The notes under the pieces: generated by a model
The model's input: only the letters and a program-made list of their open reading frames with translations
Database searches by the model: none
What the model was told of the DNA's origin: nothing
Position numbers and translations under genes: made by a program
From: Apus apus
Taxonomy: Eukaryota; Chordata; Aves; Apodiformes; Apodidae
NCBI RefSeq assembly: GCF_020740795.1
Contig: NC_067286.1
Span: 37,710,503-37,774,502, forward strand
Reading direction: 5' to 3'
DNA length: 64,000 nucleotides
Shown: one piece after another, positions 37,401 to 51,055 of the stretch
How the letters are laid out: each line of letters begins with the position of its first letter
How positions within the stretch are numbered: the first letter of the stretch is position 1

Positions 37401-40400
37401 CCACTCCTCTCCAGTACATACATCAGAGGGTGACATAAACAGACCTGAACACCTCCACAAATTTAATTGAGTAGTTTCTGCTAAAGGGCAGTGCTGTGCC
37501 CAGCCAAACAAGACAGGGCTTTTACAGATGATTTATCCTTTTGCTTTAACCATTTTTTCTCTGCCAGCCACATAATAATGTAGTGGAAAACACTGAGAGT
37601 TCCTGCTCCTCCAGAAACAAAATGTGAATAGTTCCATACACATTTAATTTTCTAGATTAATATTCTACTGGTAAAGAAAAGTTAATAAATGTTGACTATG
37701 CATTTTAAAGCAAGGCAGTCAAGTATTACAGACACCTCCTTGCTGTATCAGACAAGGTTCAGTTTTACAGAATTTAGCAATTTAAACTTATGTACTTCTT
37801 AAGCATATTGTTAAAAATCTGTTATTCTAGAAAAGTTACTTTTCAATACATAAAATGCCCTTGGTAAAAGCTTTTTTTAATTTAAATCCTCCTATGTTAT
37901 CGTGATCTCTTCTTAGCCACGCCACTGTTGCACAAACCTCGGGAGCCCAAACACGATGTCAGCGTCTGGACTTTCCAGAAGTCTGTGCCAGCTTTGCAGC
38001 CCTGGCGGTGGCCAAGCCGCGCTGCCTGCGCGCTGCCTGCGCGCTGCTTGCGCCCCGCAGCCTTGCGCCGTCTGCCGCAGCGGGCGCGGTGGGACAGGCG
38101 GCCTCTGTGGCAGTCCCGGTGTCGCAACGGCACACGTGGATGTGGTGAGCACATAGCTAAAGCTGAGGTGATAGATGTGCGAGTTGGCAAGCTGGTGGTT
38201 ATGGAGGCACAGAGCTGAGTCACTGCTCTTCTTGTTAAACTCCTCCTCAGGAGGGTGACAGCTTCCCGGAAGGTTCTCATCCTCAGAGCTGAGTGAATGA
38301 ACGTGAAAATCTACAAAAGAGCATGGTATTCAGAAACCTGCCAATGCTCCAAATCTACCTTTTCTTCTGTCTGAAATTATCATTCAAAATCTCATAAATT
38401 AAAGTGGTTTTTATTAAGTCCACTCACCTATGTGGGAGTTTCTTGTTAGATTTTATTTTTGAAGTAGAAGTTTAGCTTTCTGGTGTTCCAGGCTGGGCAG
38501 TGAGAAGTGGGTAAACTGTGTATCACTGAACTCCTTTTACCTTAGTTACCCTCAGCTCTATCGGTTGTTTGGACATTAAATAGAAAGTAACCTGTCATCG
38601 CAGGCTGCCCTCACTGATGTTCCTTACTCGTCTGATTGCCAAAGAGAAATGAGGCAGTAATTAGGCAACAGTTATCTATTTCAGGCTGTACCCTGTCCAC
38701 CAGTAACATAGGGAACAGCAGCAAATCTCAATCCAAGACAAGCACAAAGAAAAATGAGTGACTCAGATCACAGTGTTTCCTACGGTTTTTAATGTCACTG
38801 ACTAGGTTATAACTTCCTGAATCAGAAGATTAATCAAGATCTAGCATTTGTTGCTCCTTCTTATTGTGGGAGTAAACCACATGTAATCCTGCCAGGCATC
38901 TGATGTGGCTCCCAAAATTTCAGTTAAGTATTACAAATGTTGATGAGAAGACTTAGTGTGTCTTGATCACCAAATTATTCTTCTGTATTCTGGGATTAAA
39001 AAAACCCAGCTACTTAGAGTTTTATTGAAAAGAGTGCAAATTTTTCAGACTTAAAAGCTCACTAATGACTTTTAGTGTTCTTCTAATGAAATTATGCCTT
39101 ATTCACCGCTGTTGAATGTCTTGACATGCAAAAAGAAGAAACAGTCTCAGGCTCCTAAAACCTGATTTTCTGGATTAGTTGCTAACTGGAAAGAGCTACA
39201 TCCTTCATTCAAACCAAGATAAACGAACCAAGCATTATGCTGCAGCACAACAAAGCTCAGTGCTAGCACTGTGCATGGAGACAGACAACAAAAAATGGTG
39301 TTGATTACTAATGTAAGAGGAAAACTTTCTTGCCCCACTGGTAGCGTTTAGGGAAAATGGGAAAGCACTGTAATTCACTAATGGTTTGCTCTTTCAGAAA
39401 GGTTATCTGTGCCCTCTGCAAGCTCAATTAAGCCTTGCATTGTTTGGTTTGTAGGAAAGATGCCATTAAACAACTGAAATCCTTCTCAGAAGCGATGAAA
39501 TTACTTAGAATTGTAGTAGTGAGATAAAACCAGGTTTCTGCAGATCCTCAAGTCTATATTCCTGCAAGGGAAGAATACACATTTCTTAAGGAATATATTA
39601 CAAGTAGTAAACTGTGTACCTGATTTCCTCTTAATTAGTTTTATTAATAAATAAAGATCACATTGTGCATGTGTTGGGATTGGTCCTTCACTGTAACCTT
39701 TGGACTTATCCCAAGCTACAAACTACATTAAATAGCACTGGCTGAAACTGGGAAAATTATTTTGTGAAGAGATAAGAAGGAATTTTAATTTCAACGAAGG
39801 ACTTTAAGTTTCAACAGGGCTGATTTTCATTCTTTGCCCATTGCTAGTGAATGCCATAAATTATGCTGAAGGGTTTCCTTCTGCTTTCTTAGCTTTGGTT
39901 TTCGTTTTGCTACTCATTTTTTTTAACTTCCTTAACACAAATATTTTTTAAAATAGCAAAAATAACGCCCAAAGCTCAGAGCCTTGAAATTTATTCTGTT
40001 ATGTTGAATATAAGGAAAAGGATGAGAAATGCAACCCTTCCCAGGACATGAAAAACAAATCAGTATATTTCTGGTTAGAAAATACATTGGAAGATGCAGA
40101 CTTTGGATGAGAAACTCACGTCTTGACTGCACTTATACTAGCCTGTACTTGATTAAATAGCACCTTTAGCAGAAGAAAAAAAAATGGCTATACAGTGTTG
40201 AAGGCTCAAAACATTACCCTTGCTCACTACATTTCAAAGTGTGACCTAGGCCAGTTAAAGAGGATCCTTTTGATCTGATAGTAGAGAGCTTTGTGGCAGA
40301 GCTGCACGTTTATAGGAGAAGTGGCCATAAGAGACAACTGGTATAGATACTAGGTTTTTATAGATATCATTTGCCTAGGAGCTTTAAGTTAATTATCTAG

Positions 40401-43400
40401 CACAAACATAAGGAAAATGATAAGTATACTTACTTCTTATGGTATATAATGCATGGTTATTGACCTGTTTTTGAAAAGTGTCATCATCTCTGTTTTAATT
40501 CCACAGGAGTTCAGAGATTCACATGATGAGTGAATGAGTAGCACAGGATAAATGATTCATACACATTTTTCTTCTCGTGGTACCCTACATTTTATATTTT
40601 GGACAGTCATTGACTTACGTCAGTAAGATGGGATTTCCAGAAACAGGTCACAAATTACTCCAACTACTGCACAGGATTTTGTATTTCAGTTCTTGGGTAC
40701 TTAGTATCAATACCTTAAAAAATGAGGTTATCTGTAAAGTAGTTACAATCTAATTCCAGCCCAAGTTGCTGTGACTAAGCTTTTAATAGCAGTGTCCTGT
40801 TTGCATCAACTCATAGTTACTATATATGGTAATTCACTAGCAATATTTGGTTATGCAAGCATATTGGATGTGATTTCTGTTATGGGGCTATATTTTTATA
40901 CTGTAAAACAGTAGATCATTGGGGGGTTGCTGTCTGTATAAATTTCTGTGTGAGCACTGATCTCAGTGGACACAGGTATTAAAATGACTAAGTATTGTGT
41001 CTGAACCTGCATCAAAGCAAGAATGCACTCTAAATTCAACAGATCCAGTGGCAGATCTTGTTTGTTAATTTAATGAGCAGCAAGTTGTGTTTTTTTCTAG
41101 ATTTTCTGCTTGTATTTCAATAAGAAGAAGCATTGATATGGCCTCTTGTAAACTAATTTTTAGGGAACATCAGAGTTATTTAAATACAGAAATGTTACCT
41201 GCTTACAATGTGTTCTTGTAGTAAGTGGTGTGCTGCACTGATGATGTCAGCAGTTACTACTGGCAGAAATATTTGTCTATGTCATTTTTGCAGTAACTTT
41301 TCATGTACAATTATGTTTGTATATGATTACATCTCCTTGACCACATCAATTAGTCTGTGTCCCAGGCCTGGCTGTGATCCTGATGAGAGAAGAAATAAGC
41401 CTGAGGCTGCTGAATCTTCTGCTAGTGATTTTCTAGTGTTTCATAGTGGAGGATCAGTGTCATTGGCAGGAACTTTTAATACTGAAATGATCAACATGCC
41501 CCAGCTGATATTTAGGCCTCACTATACATGTCTGATAAAAGACATCTCCACCTCAGAGTTTAGAGCAAACAGAATATTCAGTCAAAGCAGGTCAGAGAGT
41601 AAATAGAGAACATACTGACAAGCTGCTTAGTTGTTTAATTCTGAAGTCCCATATCCCAACTACTACGTGTTACTGGTCTCCCAACTATATTGAGCTAACT
41701 CTTTTCCTTGTGCAAAGGAAGCCAAGAGGAAACCAGGAGCTGTTCTGGGTCTGCACTCCATATGGAGCATGGCTGCAAATTAGCCTGCATCTCCTCACCC
41801 ACTCTGCCTACTAAGATTGCCCAGTATTTAACATTACTCATAATCCAATGGGAAAGTAATAAGCAATGTTTTGAGAAAACCAGCTGATTACTGGCCAAAT
41901 AACTAATACGCAAATATGCTTACAAATTATCTCAAGCTAGATAATCTCAGGAAGCAGGCTGAAGACAGACATTTAGAGGGAAATTGTGCCCTCTATCACA
42001 ATATTCTACCCTACCAATGTACGACATTTGGGATGAAATCTGTAGGTGTTTGTATGTGTAACTGTGGGCAGAAATTAGACGCACAGCACATTTGAAAGTC
42101 AGAGACTGCCTCCGCTGGCCTTTGGCAAGAAGGATGAGACTTTTGTATTCAGAGTCAGGCATCCCTTGTATACTTCAGCAAGAACTATGCTGTAGAAACA
42201 AGATATTGGTTTAAATAGTAAAGATAATGAAAGACTTCAAGATTGTAGCCCAATCTGCCTTTGCCTTGATTAACAATTGTGGATCCTGGGACTGATACTC
42301 TGATGTCTCCTGAAACAGTTAGAAGATGCAAGCATCAAAACATTCTTGGTTTTAAAGTGATGCACAGCTTCGTCTAATCTATAAGGAGAATGTCTGACCT
42401 GTCATTGTCTTCCAGTGTTAGCCTGTACCTGTTGCAGGATGATTTGGTCTGGCACAGCAGTTTTAGACACATGGCTGCTTTAGTTCTGCAGAAGAATTTG
42501 GAATATGAAGAGAGTCTGTGTGGTTATCGACTGTAATCTGTAAATCACCGTTGGGTCGGGACATTCCAAAACAAGAGAATTTGAAAACACTGGAAGACCA
42601 CAACACATCCTGATTTCATCACTTTTATTGAAAAGGTAGCTTATTAAGTATTGTACGTTACATATGCATCTTAAAAATAAAAATAAAAAGTGGCATCCTA
42701 GGTTAGTACATTGTCAATGTGGCTGAATGCTAAACAAGGTGGCACTGACCCTGTGATAATTCCAGGTTTGTTTCATTCTCCATCCTACTTCTGTAGCAAA
42801 TTTAGACAGCTTTCTGCAACTGACAGAAGCCAGCACAGAGCTGGTGCATACTGATATTTCCTAGCTTAGCTCAGTGATGCTCGATGCTTTGCGTTCTTCG
42901 AGTAAACTCAAATCACAGGTGAGGACTAACTGCAAACTTAATAATTAATATTAAAAGCTTTCCTGTCAGTACAAGTTGTTATTTATGAAAATATAGAATA
43001 GCTTACTATAAAATCATGCAAAATGAATTTATCTTGGACTAATGATCTTGAAATATGTAGCTGCATTAGAGAAGGGTGTTGAGGAGTCTCTTGTCTGGTG
43101 GCCTTTGAGATAGTTACAGATAACACTGGCAAGTGAAAAGAGATATTTGAATTCACTTTATTAGTAACAATTATGAAAATAAAAATGATAATTTTGGTAT
43201 CATTTCACAGTGGTGCTGCTGGATTTCCTTTCAGCCTCTATTGGTAGACCTATTTGATCACTCAAGACCAATCCTGACTGATGAAACAGGCCCTTTTGTG
43301 TCAGATGTGGAGCATTTCCGGGACTGTAGCAACACCTACTCCAGCTCTCTTTCTGGTGCAGAGCTTTCACAGGTGTTGAAAAGATTTTTAAGGAAATGCA

Positions 43401-46400
43401 TCTTGGTCTCTTCAACACCTTCTCCAGAACTGCAACTGGGTTTGGGGGTGTGAGGAGGAGGGGCGTTTTCCAGTGATGTTTTTGTTTTCAGAATATTGTC
43501 TTGTTACAGTGTTAATTATTGAGTGTTTATTCACCAGTTCTAGTGATCTAGTTAGTAGAACAGGAGTCAATCGTGGCTGAATTGTAGTTCAGTTAAGAAA
43601 TTTGGATAATCTTGGACTTATAAATTGGAAAAAGTTTAAAAGCTCAACCACTTCATAATCATCATTTTGCTGTCAAACAACTCTGTTATCGAGGGCAGTT
43701 AATTGGTGTAGCTGTGAATTAGTTCAGAGGCTTTGCTTTCCAGAGTGTTTGCTACTGAGGAACTATTGGGACTTCTTAGCCAGATAATCTGTGGAACAAG
43801 TATCTTATTTGCATAACAACAGTCCAAGGGGCCTCAACATATTTTTATCAAGGTCAATAAAGCTGGCACTTTGAAAATAATTAGACCCTCTCAGGTGAGG
43901 TTGGGGTGAGGGGGTGTGAACACAGCAATATTGGTCTTTACAGAATGTTTTCTCTGGCACCTCCATGGTTTGTTTCCATTTCCGCTCTCTCCCAAGAAGG
44001 CTGACAAACTCAGTTATTTGTGCTTTTAAAAATAATTTCCCCTTTTAGGCTCTACTTGGTGCTTAAAACCTACTGTTTTATCAGCAGCTTCCATTTCTTC
44101 AGAACAGGGGAGTGAGGACAAGCTGAAATTAAAGGGAGAATGTATTTAACCTCTCTTCTCTGCCCTGAAGGAACTGAGCTGGTGCCAGAAATTACAGGCA
44201 GTTGGCAATTCCTGAGATTACAATAACCAGGAACCAGTAGTGCACTCTGGTCCATCTAACCTGCCCTAGAAAAACTAATTTGTCATTGAACAGTGACAAA
44301 CACTTTCCACTCTCTGCATTCTTTCTGGCCCTCCAAGAAAAGGTTTAATGTCCAAAGACTACCCACTGGTTTAGGTTAAAATCCTAACTGAAGAACAATG
44401 GTGAAAATTTTGCAATTCAAGTAACTCCTTTTAAGTACTTTCAAAATATTTTAAAAACATACGAAGTGTGCATACATGGGTGTTGTAACTAATACTGAAA
44501 AGACAATGGAAAGTAGAGCAAGTGCCTGCTGTTGCAGTTGATGAGTCACATCATTACAAATTTCTCTCTCTACTTTGCATACTATTTAACCATTTTCTTC
44601 TTTTATGTGGAAAAAACCCTGCTTTCTGATGAACTTTCTGTCATTGCTGTGACTGTTTTAATGATTTACTTAGAGACTGTATAGAATGTGATCCAGTTGT
44701 GGCTGCCTGGCATGTTTTATTAACAGGTACAGCTTTTGCCAGGTAGCCCAGGATTGCATGCAGGTAACTTTGCTTTCCTTTTATAGTAGTGTCGTTAACC
44801 TGTCTCATCCTGTGCTTCTAGTACAAGGTGTTCTGCTCTGATCTACAGGAGGGGTTGGCAGTCTCTTTTTTTCCTAGTGACAAACAATGGGCAGTAGAAA
44901 ACAGAAAAAGCAAAGCTAGTGTATCATAAAAGTGTGTGAACTGTACAGATCAGAGCAGTATCATTTGTAAAATACTTCATAGGATTCCAGTCAACTATCA
45001 AGCTATATCTCACACAGGCTGTTTTGAAGCGATGAGTCAACCAGGTAACTGATTTAATAATTATTTTCTCTTCCTCCTGTTATTACCCATGTGCCAGTAG
45101 CATGCCTCTTGTTCTGCTTCCCCCTTCCTTCCTCTGTGTCCTGTCCTAATCCTTCAGCTTTGGCTTGATTTGAAAAATAATCCCTCAAGAATGTTGTTGC
45201 TTCCTCGGCGAGAGTTCTAGTTTCTCCTTTCCTGCTGCTTTTTCCTCTTGCCTGCAATGTCTTCATAGCAAACTCTCTTGCTTCACTCTCTGGACCATAT
45301 TGCTCTCTAGCACTTTTACCCACCAAAAGTCACTTGGCAAGTCAAGTCATGGCTGGGTGTTGGCTACCTGAAGGTAGGGAAGACAACCAAAAAAGATCTC
45401 TAACAGTGAGTTTTGCATAGTTCTGGGATATTAGCATGAAGAGGAATTGGATTTTAAATACTTGCTTGTCTGCCTCAGTTCTTGCACTTACTAGAAATAG
45501 ATATGAAAAAAGTAAAAAAAGATTCAGTTTTGGGAGCATCCTATGTAGCTTAGGTACAGCTTCACAAGCCTAGAGAGTCAGCTAATATATTCATTACCTC
45601 CTGAAGGAGAAAACAATGGCACTGAAAGCCATTCCTTAGGTTAATGCCCAAAATAAGCTAGTGAAGAACAACATTTGAAACCTTACCACCAGCTGTAAGG
45701 CTGATCCAGCCAAGATGTACTGTAGCCTGGGACAGCCAGTTCCCACAAGTAGCAGCAGGTGCTTTGTGAGCTGCTGTGCCTCCTCTCATGGACGTATCAA
45801 GGCCACTGGCAGTTTGGGGAAAATTTTGTATAATGGAAAAAAATCTCACACAACTACACAAAGGCGGCCTGTCATAAGCAGAGGTGTTGCAGCCGTGCTT
45901 GTCAGTTCAAGCTTGACAAACCAGGCTGTCCCTGCTCACTCTCCTTTCCTGCTCACAGAAGCTCTGCAGCAGTCTTCCAAATCTGCTTCTGTGGTCTCTC
46001 TGCTCTATAGCCAGTACATCCAACAGCCTTTCTCTTCTGTCTTGGCCAGAAAAGCTTCAGGAGCATTTATGAAAGAATGCTTATCATTTCAGTTCATGGT
46101 TCTCAATGTTGCTGCAAGTGCACAGAACAGAGAAGGACACCGTGTGGATAAATGTACATGCAATGGCAGGATTCAGCAACTGCTGCCCTGAGAGACATCA
46201 AGGAGACATGCACTTGCACTGTGGCACAGACCCACATGGAGAAAAGCTCACTTCTATGTATCATTAGCATTTATTCACCAAGTCTAGTTGCATTTGACTA
46301 CCAACAGTCTCAGCACAGACCCAGGCCACTGGCAGTTACTGAGGAATACACAGCCACACAACTTAGGTTCCTGAGCTGCATGGTCCAGGGTAATCCCAGA

Positions 46401-49400
46401 ACAGGAGCCTATGTAAGCAGGTACTTAAAGAAACATATTAGAAAAGTGGGAAACTGCCTACTTAAGGATAAAAAAAAATATGTATTCACTCATTGCTTCC
46501 CCAAGTTCAGCTGCCCTCAGATGGATGACTTTGGTAGCTCATACCACTCCCACTGTCTTTTCCCCCTGTATCTACTATGACCTTTTTTTCATGCCTCCAA
46601 GGCGATGGGGGAAAATCTAGATAGAAGGCTGCAAGCTTTTAAGTGCCATGGGTCTGCATGTATCTCTGTTTACTCTATGGCTCAGAGCGTGCCTAGAACT
46701 ACAGATGGGTTGTGGCTCCTACTCAATACTGCTCGTTCTTGAGTACTTCTCTCCAACCAGCCTGCGAATTCTCAAATTACGAAAATAAATTATTCCCAGA
46801 TTTGTTGGCCTAAGAGGCAACTAGGAGGAATATGGACTAAAAAAAGCCCGTCTACCCTCCCACCCTCCCCCAACTGTGTAAATGTGTCACTTGACTCCCT
46901 GACAGCTAAAAACAAGATTGCATCGTTTCTCAAATTGGAGGTGAAAAACCATCTACTTGCATTGTCTCTTCCTTCACCTGTCTTCATCCTAGCCTTGCTC
47001 ATTTAGTAAATGTAGTTGATGAAGTATCATAAAAGAAAATCTGATTTTTTCATACAGGCAAATTCTTTTATCCCTCTAACTGAATTACAGGTAAATTTGG
47101 TGGCAACAGCTTGAACCAGTTATCCTTGTATCTGTTTCCTTTAAAACATGCATAAGTCTGTGACAATTTTTCCTTGGTGTTTGCCACAAAACTTACATGA
47201 AAGAGGATGAGGTTAAGAGCATTTGCCTTCATAATGATAGGTTGTATTTTCAAACTGCATAATATTTCTATTTTTAGATAGAAATAAAAATTGTTTCCAG
47301 AATCCCTGGGGCCTGTACTTCCACTGAAAAATACAAAACCTCTTTTTCTTGCAGAAAAAAATACTGAGAACTGAGGCACTAGGCAACAAAAAAATCCTTA
47401 CAAAAGTACCATAATAAAAATCTTATAATAAATACAAAAATTACCACTAGCAGCAGCATGAAAATCAGCAATTCTATATCACCTTTGATTGGCTGTGGGA
47501 TAATTCACATAAATTTGAATATATGAATATTAACATTGGATTGAAAAATCAAATTTTAGTCTAGACAACTGCAATTCATAAGGCAGTAACTTAGAATAGG
47601 ATATTATTGATCTTTTCCATTACTAAATTTATCCTCTTACCAGCAACTTTCAGAAGCTGGATTAACTCACCTGCAAACTTCTTTACTTACATAAACAACA
47701 CATTTTTCAGTGCAATAACTGGACAAATTGGCACATACGCTAACAGGCACACCGAGAGCAGGCTTTGCTGTGGCTGGTACCCATCATTCCCGTTTGTTTT
47801 TCCTTGTTATTGCCACCAGGAAACAGCTGAATACAAGCACAGAGGAAGGGGATTTGATGCCTCATCCTACCTCCTAGAATCTGACTCTGCACTTCAAATA
47901 ACAGGGACAGCAGAAGTGGGAATAGGACCATAAAGTGAAATTGATACTTGGCTGTTGAGGAAGTGAATTTGGATTACTTCAGGAGGTTTTGGAAGCCTGC
48001 TTTTACTTTGACCTGTTTCTCAAACAAAATCCTCAGCCCTACTTTTGCTATAATTAGGTGTGACTTCCCCTTTCATTGTTATATGTAATAAACCATTTAT
48101 TCTCCAGAGAATCCAGAGAACATTTTAAGAAATAAAAAAAAAATAATTTAAAAAAATCTACAACTATACATCAAAACCAGAATAAAAACCACACAGCATT
48201 TTGGAGAGGTTGGTCACATTGCTCTGGCATCTTTAATATTCCCTTGCACACAACAGAATGTATGAAGTCCATCTGTTTTATTTTATTTGACATAATCAAT
48301 TTTCATTGGTCATTATAAAAAATACGTTAGGGGCAGGTAAAGGGTGTCAGATATGGCCAAGTATGCTTTTAAATGTTTATATCTTTGAACCTGTACCCCA
48401 CAGTCATTAAATAGCTTGAGCAGCATATATAAAAATGAACTGCTTGCTATGTGCTTCAGCTAATTGAATTGGTGAAATGTCATCTACAGCAACAGCTCCA
48501 ATGTTGCTCAGACAGGAGCGCTATGGACAAATGTCCGTGCTTCTTTTAACACTTGGCTGCATTTTTAAGGATCAGAAGTTGCAACTCAACAACTGTTTCA
48601 TTATGTCTGCATTTTAAGAGCAACTTTACTTGTCAGTGGGTAATCAGGCCACATGGGTTTCTCATGCACAAAAACCAATGTCCAGGAATGCCCACAGGAT
48701 CAGGGTCAGCCAAGTAGTGTTACTTTCAAGACACAAGGGAGTGACTCTTCTTGTGGTTTTGTGACACCAGAGTACAGAGAAGCAGAAGCATAATCTGCCT
48801 AGCTATATGTTCTTTTATTTAAAAGCTGAACAAAGAGTGACTTTTCTGAGAATTTTTTCCATTCCTTGCTGGAAGTAACATTGGCCAAGTTTTTCACTGA
48901 TAGGGAACATGATCAGTTTATTAGTAGACCGGTATTGGTTAGGAAACAATATGCTCTTCTAGGAAACAGCTGCTGACTTGCTGTCTACTGATAAAATGGA
49001 GTTACATCTCAGGAAACTGTAAAAAAAAAAAAAAGTGTACCTGGCAGTTGAGATTAGGGATGAAGCTTTAGAAGAGACTGTCACAGTGACCTGTCATATG
49101 TTGTTACTGCCACAGATACATCCAACTTCATTAAAATTAAAACTATACTGAAATTCCATTGAATTTGTTGCCCAGTCCCAACTAAGCAGTCTTACTATGA
49201 CATCTGATAAACTTGCAAAATATCCTAAATCACTCCACTCCTCCTGCAATTGCAGTGACTCACATTGTTACTGCTGTGGCAGTCTTGGAGGAAAAACATC
49301 CCTTTGGAAATTCTAATTATTAACTGACTTTTACTAATAAAAAACCTGCTATGCTTCCTATGCATTTGGTAATCCCATTTTATGGTAATACATGCATCAC

Positions 49401-50208
49401 TTGACTGATGCTTCACTCAGCCTGAAGGTGCCTGCTGCACCTTGGAACATACCAGATCACTCTCAGACTTATTCTAGCCTAAGCAAGACTATTAGAAATG
49501 CTGCTTATTCAGCTGGAGGGTGAAAGACTTGTAGCCAACTAAAAAAAAACCACATCCCAACTGTGTGAAGCTTTTGCAAGGTTTTGACTAATCTGGTTTG
49601 TTGCAGTCAACAGAAAGTTGTCTGCAAAACATTTTTGCATTGCACTGAAATATTACATTCCCTGATGTCCCCGCATTTATATATATATATACTTAAGATT
49701 AGGCATAGGCAGGACCTTTTGCCACATAAAACCATTGACCTTTAAATATAAACAGTGCAAACATACAAAGTAAACAAGCATGCAGGCCACATGCTTCATT
49801 GCAAAAACACTTCAGGGGACAAAAATCTACTGGTGCTTGTACAGAAATTGCAAGGAGGCATGGGACACAGAAGCAGGAGTGGTAAAAGTGAGACTTTGGT
49901 TTATGGCTAAACATCTGTTTGGCTTTTTTTTTTTGGCTAAACATACAAGCTTGAATGCCATGTAATGCCTGAAAAATAAGAGTGGAATTAAAACTGGAAT
50001 TGCTCTGTGGCCTTAGTAATTTCTTCAGGAAAAAAAAAATTGATCCAAGTTCCTTGCAAATAAACAGGACTGCATCAAAGATAACTGATCTCTAAAAGCC
50101 AAATTCTTTTTATAACTGAAAAAAGTTTGTATCTGTAAGATTAATTTATAAAATCATATATGAATAGATTTACTCACATGATGCAACTTGTTTTAAGTGA
50201 AGATACAT
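34489..50208. other. Intergenic region between the HECTD1 promoter side and the CR1 element
   Basis: About 15.7 kb with no recognised gene. Its notable content is the GC-rich patch at 37.9-38.3 kb and two overlapping plus-strand frames at 45,715-46,191 and 46,152-46,580. It also has a 132-codon plus-strand frame at 41,208-41,606 without family resemblance and a short TA run near 49,677-49,691. Regulatory elements may be present but cannot be identified from sequence alone. Confidence 0.7.
37912..38310. other. Isolated GC/CpG-rich patch of unknown function
   Basis: About 300 bp of GC-rich, CpG-dense sequence stands alone in AT-rich intergenic DNA about 4 kb from the HECTD1 promoter. It contains three tandem copies of the 11-bp unit CGCGCTGCCTG at 38018-38050, the third with one change. 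On the minus strand one frame is open from about 38337 to a TAA at 37915-37913, about 140 codons. An acceptor-like TTTTGTAG ends at 38311. I recognise no protein in it. It could be a small CpG-island promoter of a non-coding transcript, an unknown exon, or a decayed retrocopy. The GC-rich half would have few stops by chance. Confidence 0.5.
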
Positions 50209-51055
50209 AGGACGGGGAGGCTCTAGAGAGAGACTTGGATAGATTAGATTGTTGGGCTAATGTTAATGGTGTGGGCTTCAACAAGGTCAAGTGCCGGGTC
50301 CTGCACTTGGGCCACAACAACCCCATGCAATGCTACAGGCTTGGGGAAGTGTGGCTGGAAAGTGTCTGGCAGAAAAGGACCTGGGGGTTCTCATTGACAA
50401 GGGGCTGAATATGAGCCAGCAGTGTGCCCAGGTGGCCAAGAAAGCCAATGGCATCCTGTTCTGTATTAGAAATAGTGTGACCAGCAGAAGTAGAGAGGTG
50501 ATTGTCCCCCTGTACTCAGCACTGGTGAGGCCACACCTGGAGTATTGTGTCCGGTTTTGGGAGCCTCAATTCAAGAGAGATATCGAGGTGCTGGAGAGAG
50601 TGCAGAGGAGGGCAACAAAGCTGGTGAAGGGCCTAGAGAATAAACCTTATGAAGAACACTTGAAGGAGCTGGGAATGTTTAATTTGAGAAAGAGGAGGCT
50701 GAGGGAAGACCTCATCAGTCTCTACAACTACCTGAAAGGACGTTGTAGAGAGGTTGGTGCTGGTCTCTTTGCACAGGTAATTAGCGACAGAACAAGAGGG
50801 AATGGCTTCAAGCTGCAACAGGAGAGGTTTAGACTGGACATTAGGAAAAACATTTTCACAGAAAGAGTGGTCAGACACTGGAATAGGCTGCCCAGGGAGG
50901 TGGTTGAGTCACCACCCCTGGATGTGTTTAAGAGTCATTTGGATGTGGTGTGGTGGATATGGTTTAGGGGAGAACTTTGTAGAGCAGGGATGATGGTTGG
51001 ACTCAGTGATCCCAAGGGTCTTTTCCAACCTGAATAGTTCTATGATTCTATGATA
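50209..51055 (+). mobile_element. CR1 LINE, 5'-truncated, with long open reverse-transcriptase frame
   Basis: The 3' part of a CR1 non-LTR retrotransposon lies between HEATR5A and HECTD1. A 248-codon plus-strand frame at 50291-51037 contains the conserved C-terminal ORF2 blocks [40 protein letters not shown] and [13 protein letters not shown]. The element ends in GTTCTATGATTCTATGA, the CR1 3' tail. Lack of stops over almost the whole element suggests a younger insertion than the other copies here. The endonuclease domain and most of the reverse transcriptase domain are missing, so it cannot move on its own. Confidence 0.92.

Noticed and set aside
41208-41606. A 132-codon plus-strand frame in the intergenic region
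   Set aside because: It has no recognisable domain, no CpG-rich promoter nearby, and a length that chance allows in 16 kb of non-coding DNA.
50291-51037. The 248-codon frame as a host gene
   Set aside because: Its sequence is the C-terminal part of CR1 ORF2 and it ends in a CR1 3' tail, so it is a retrotransposon fragment.
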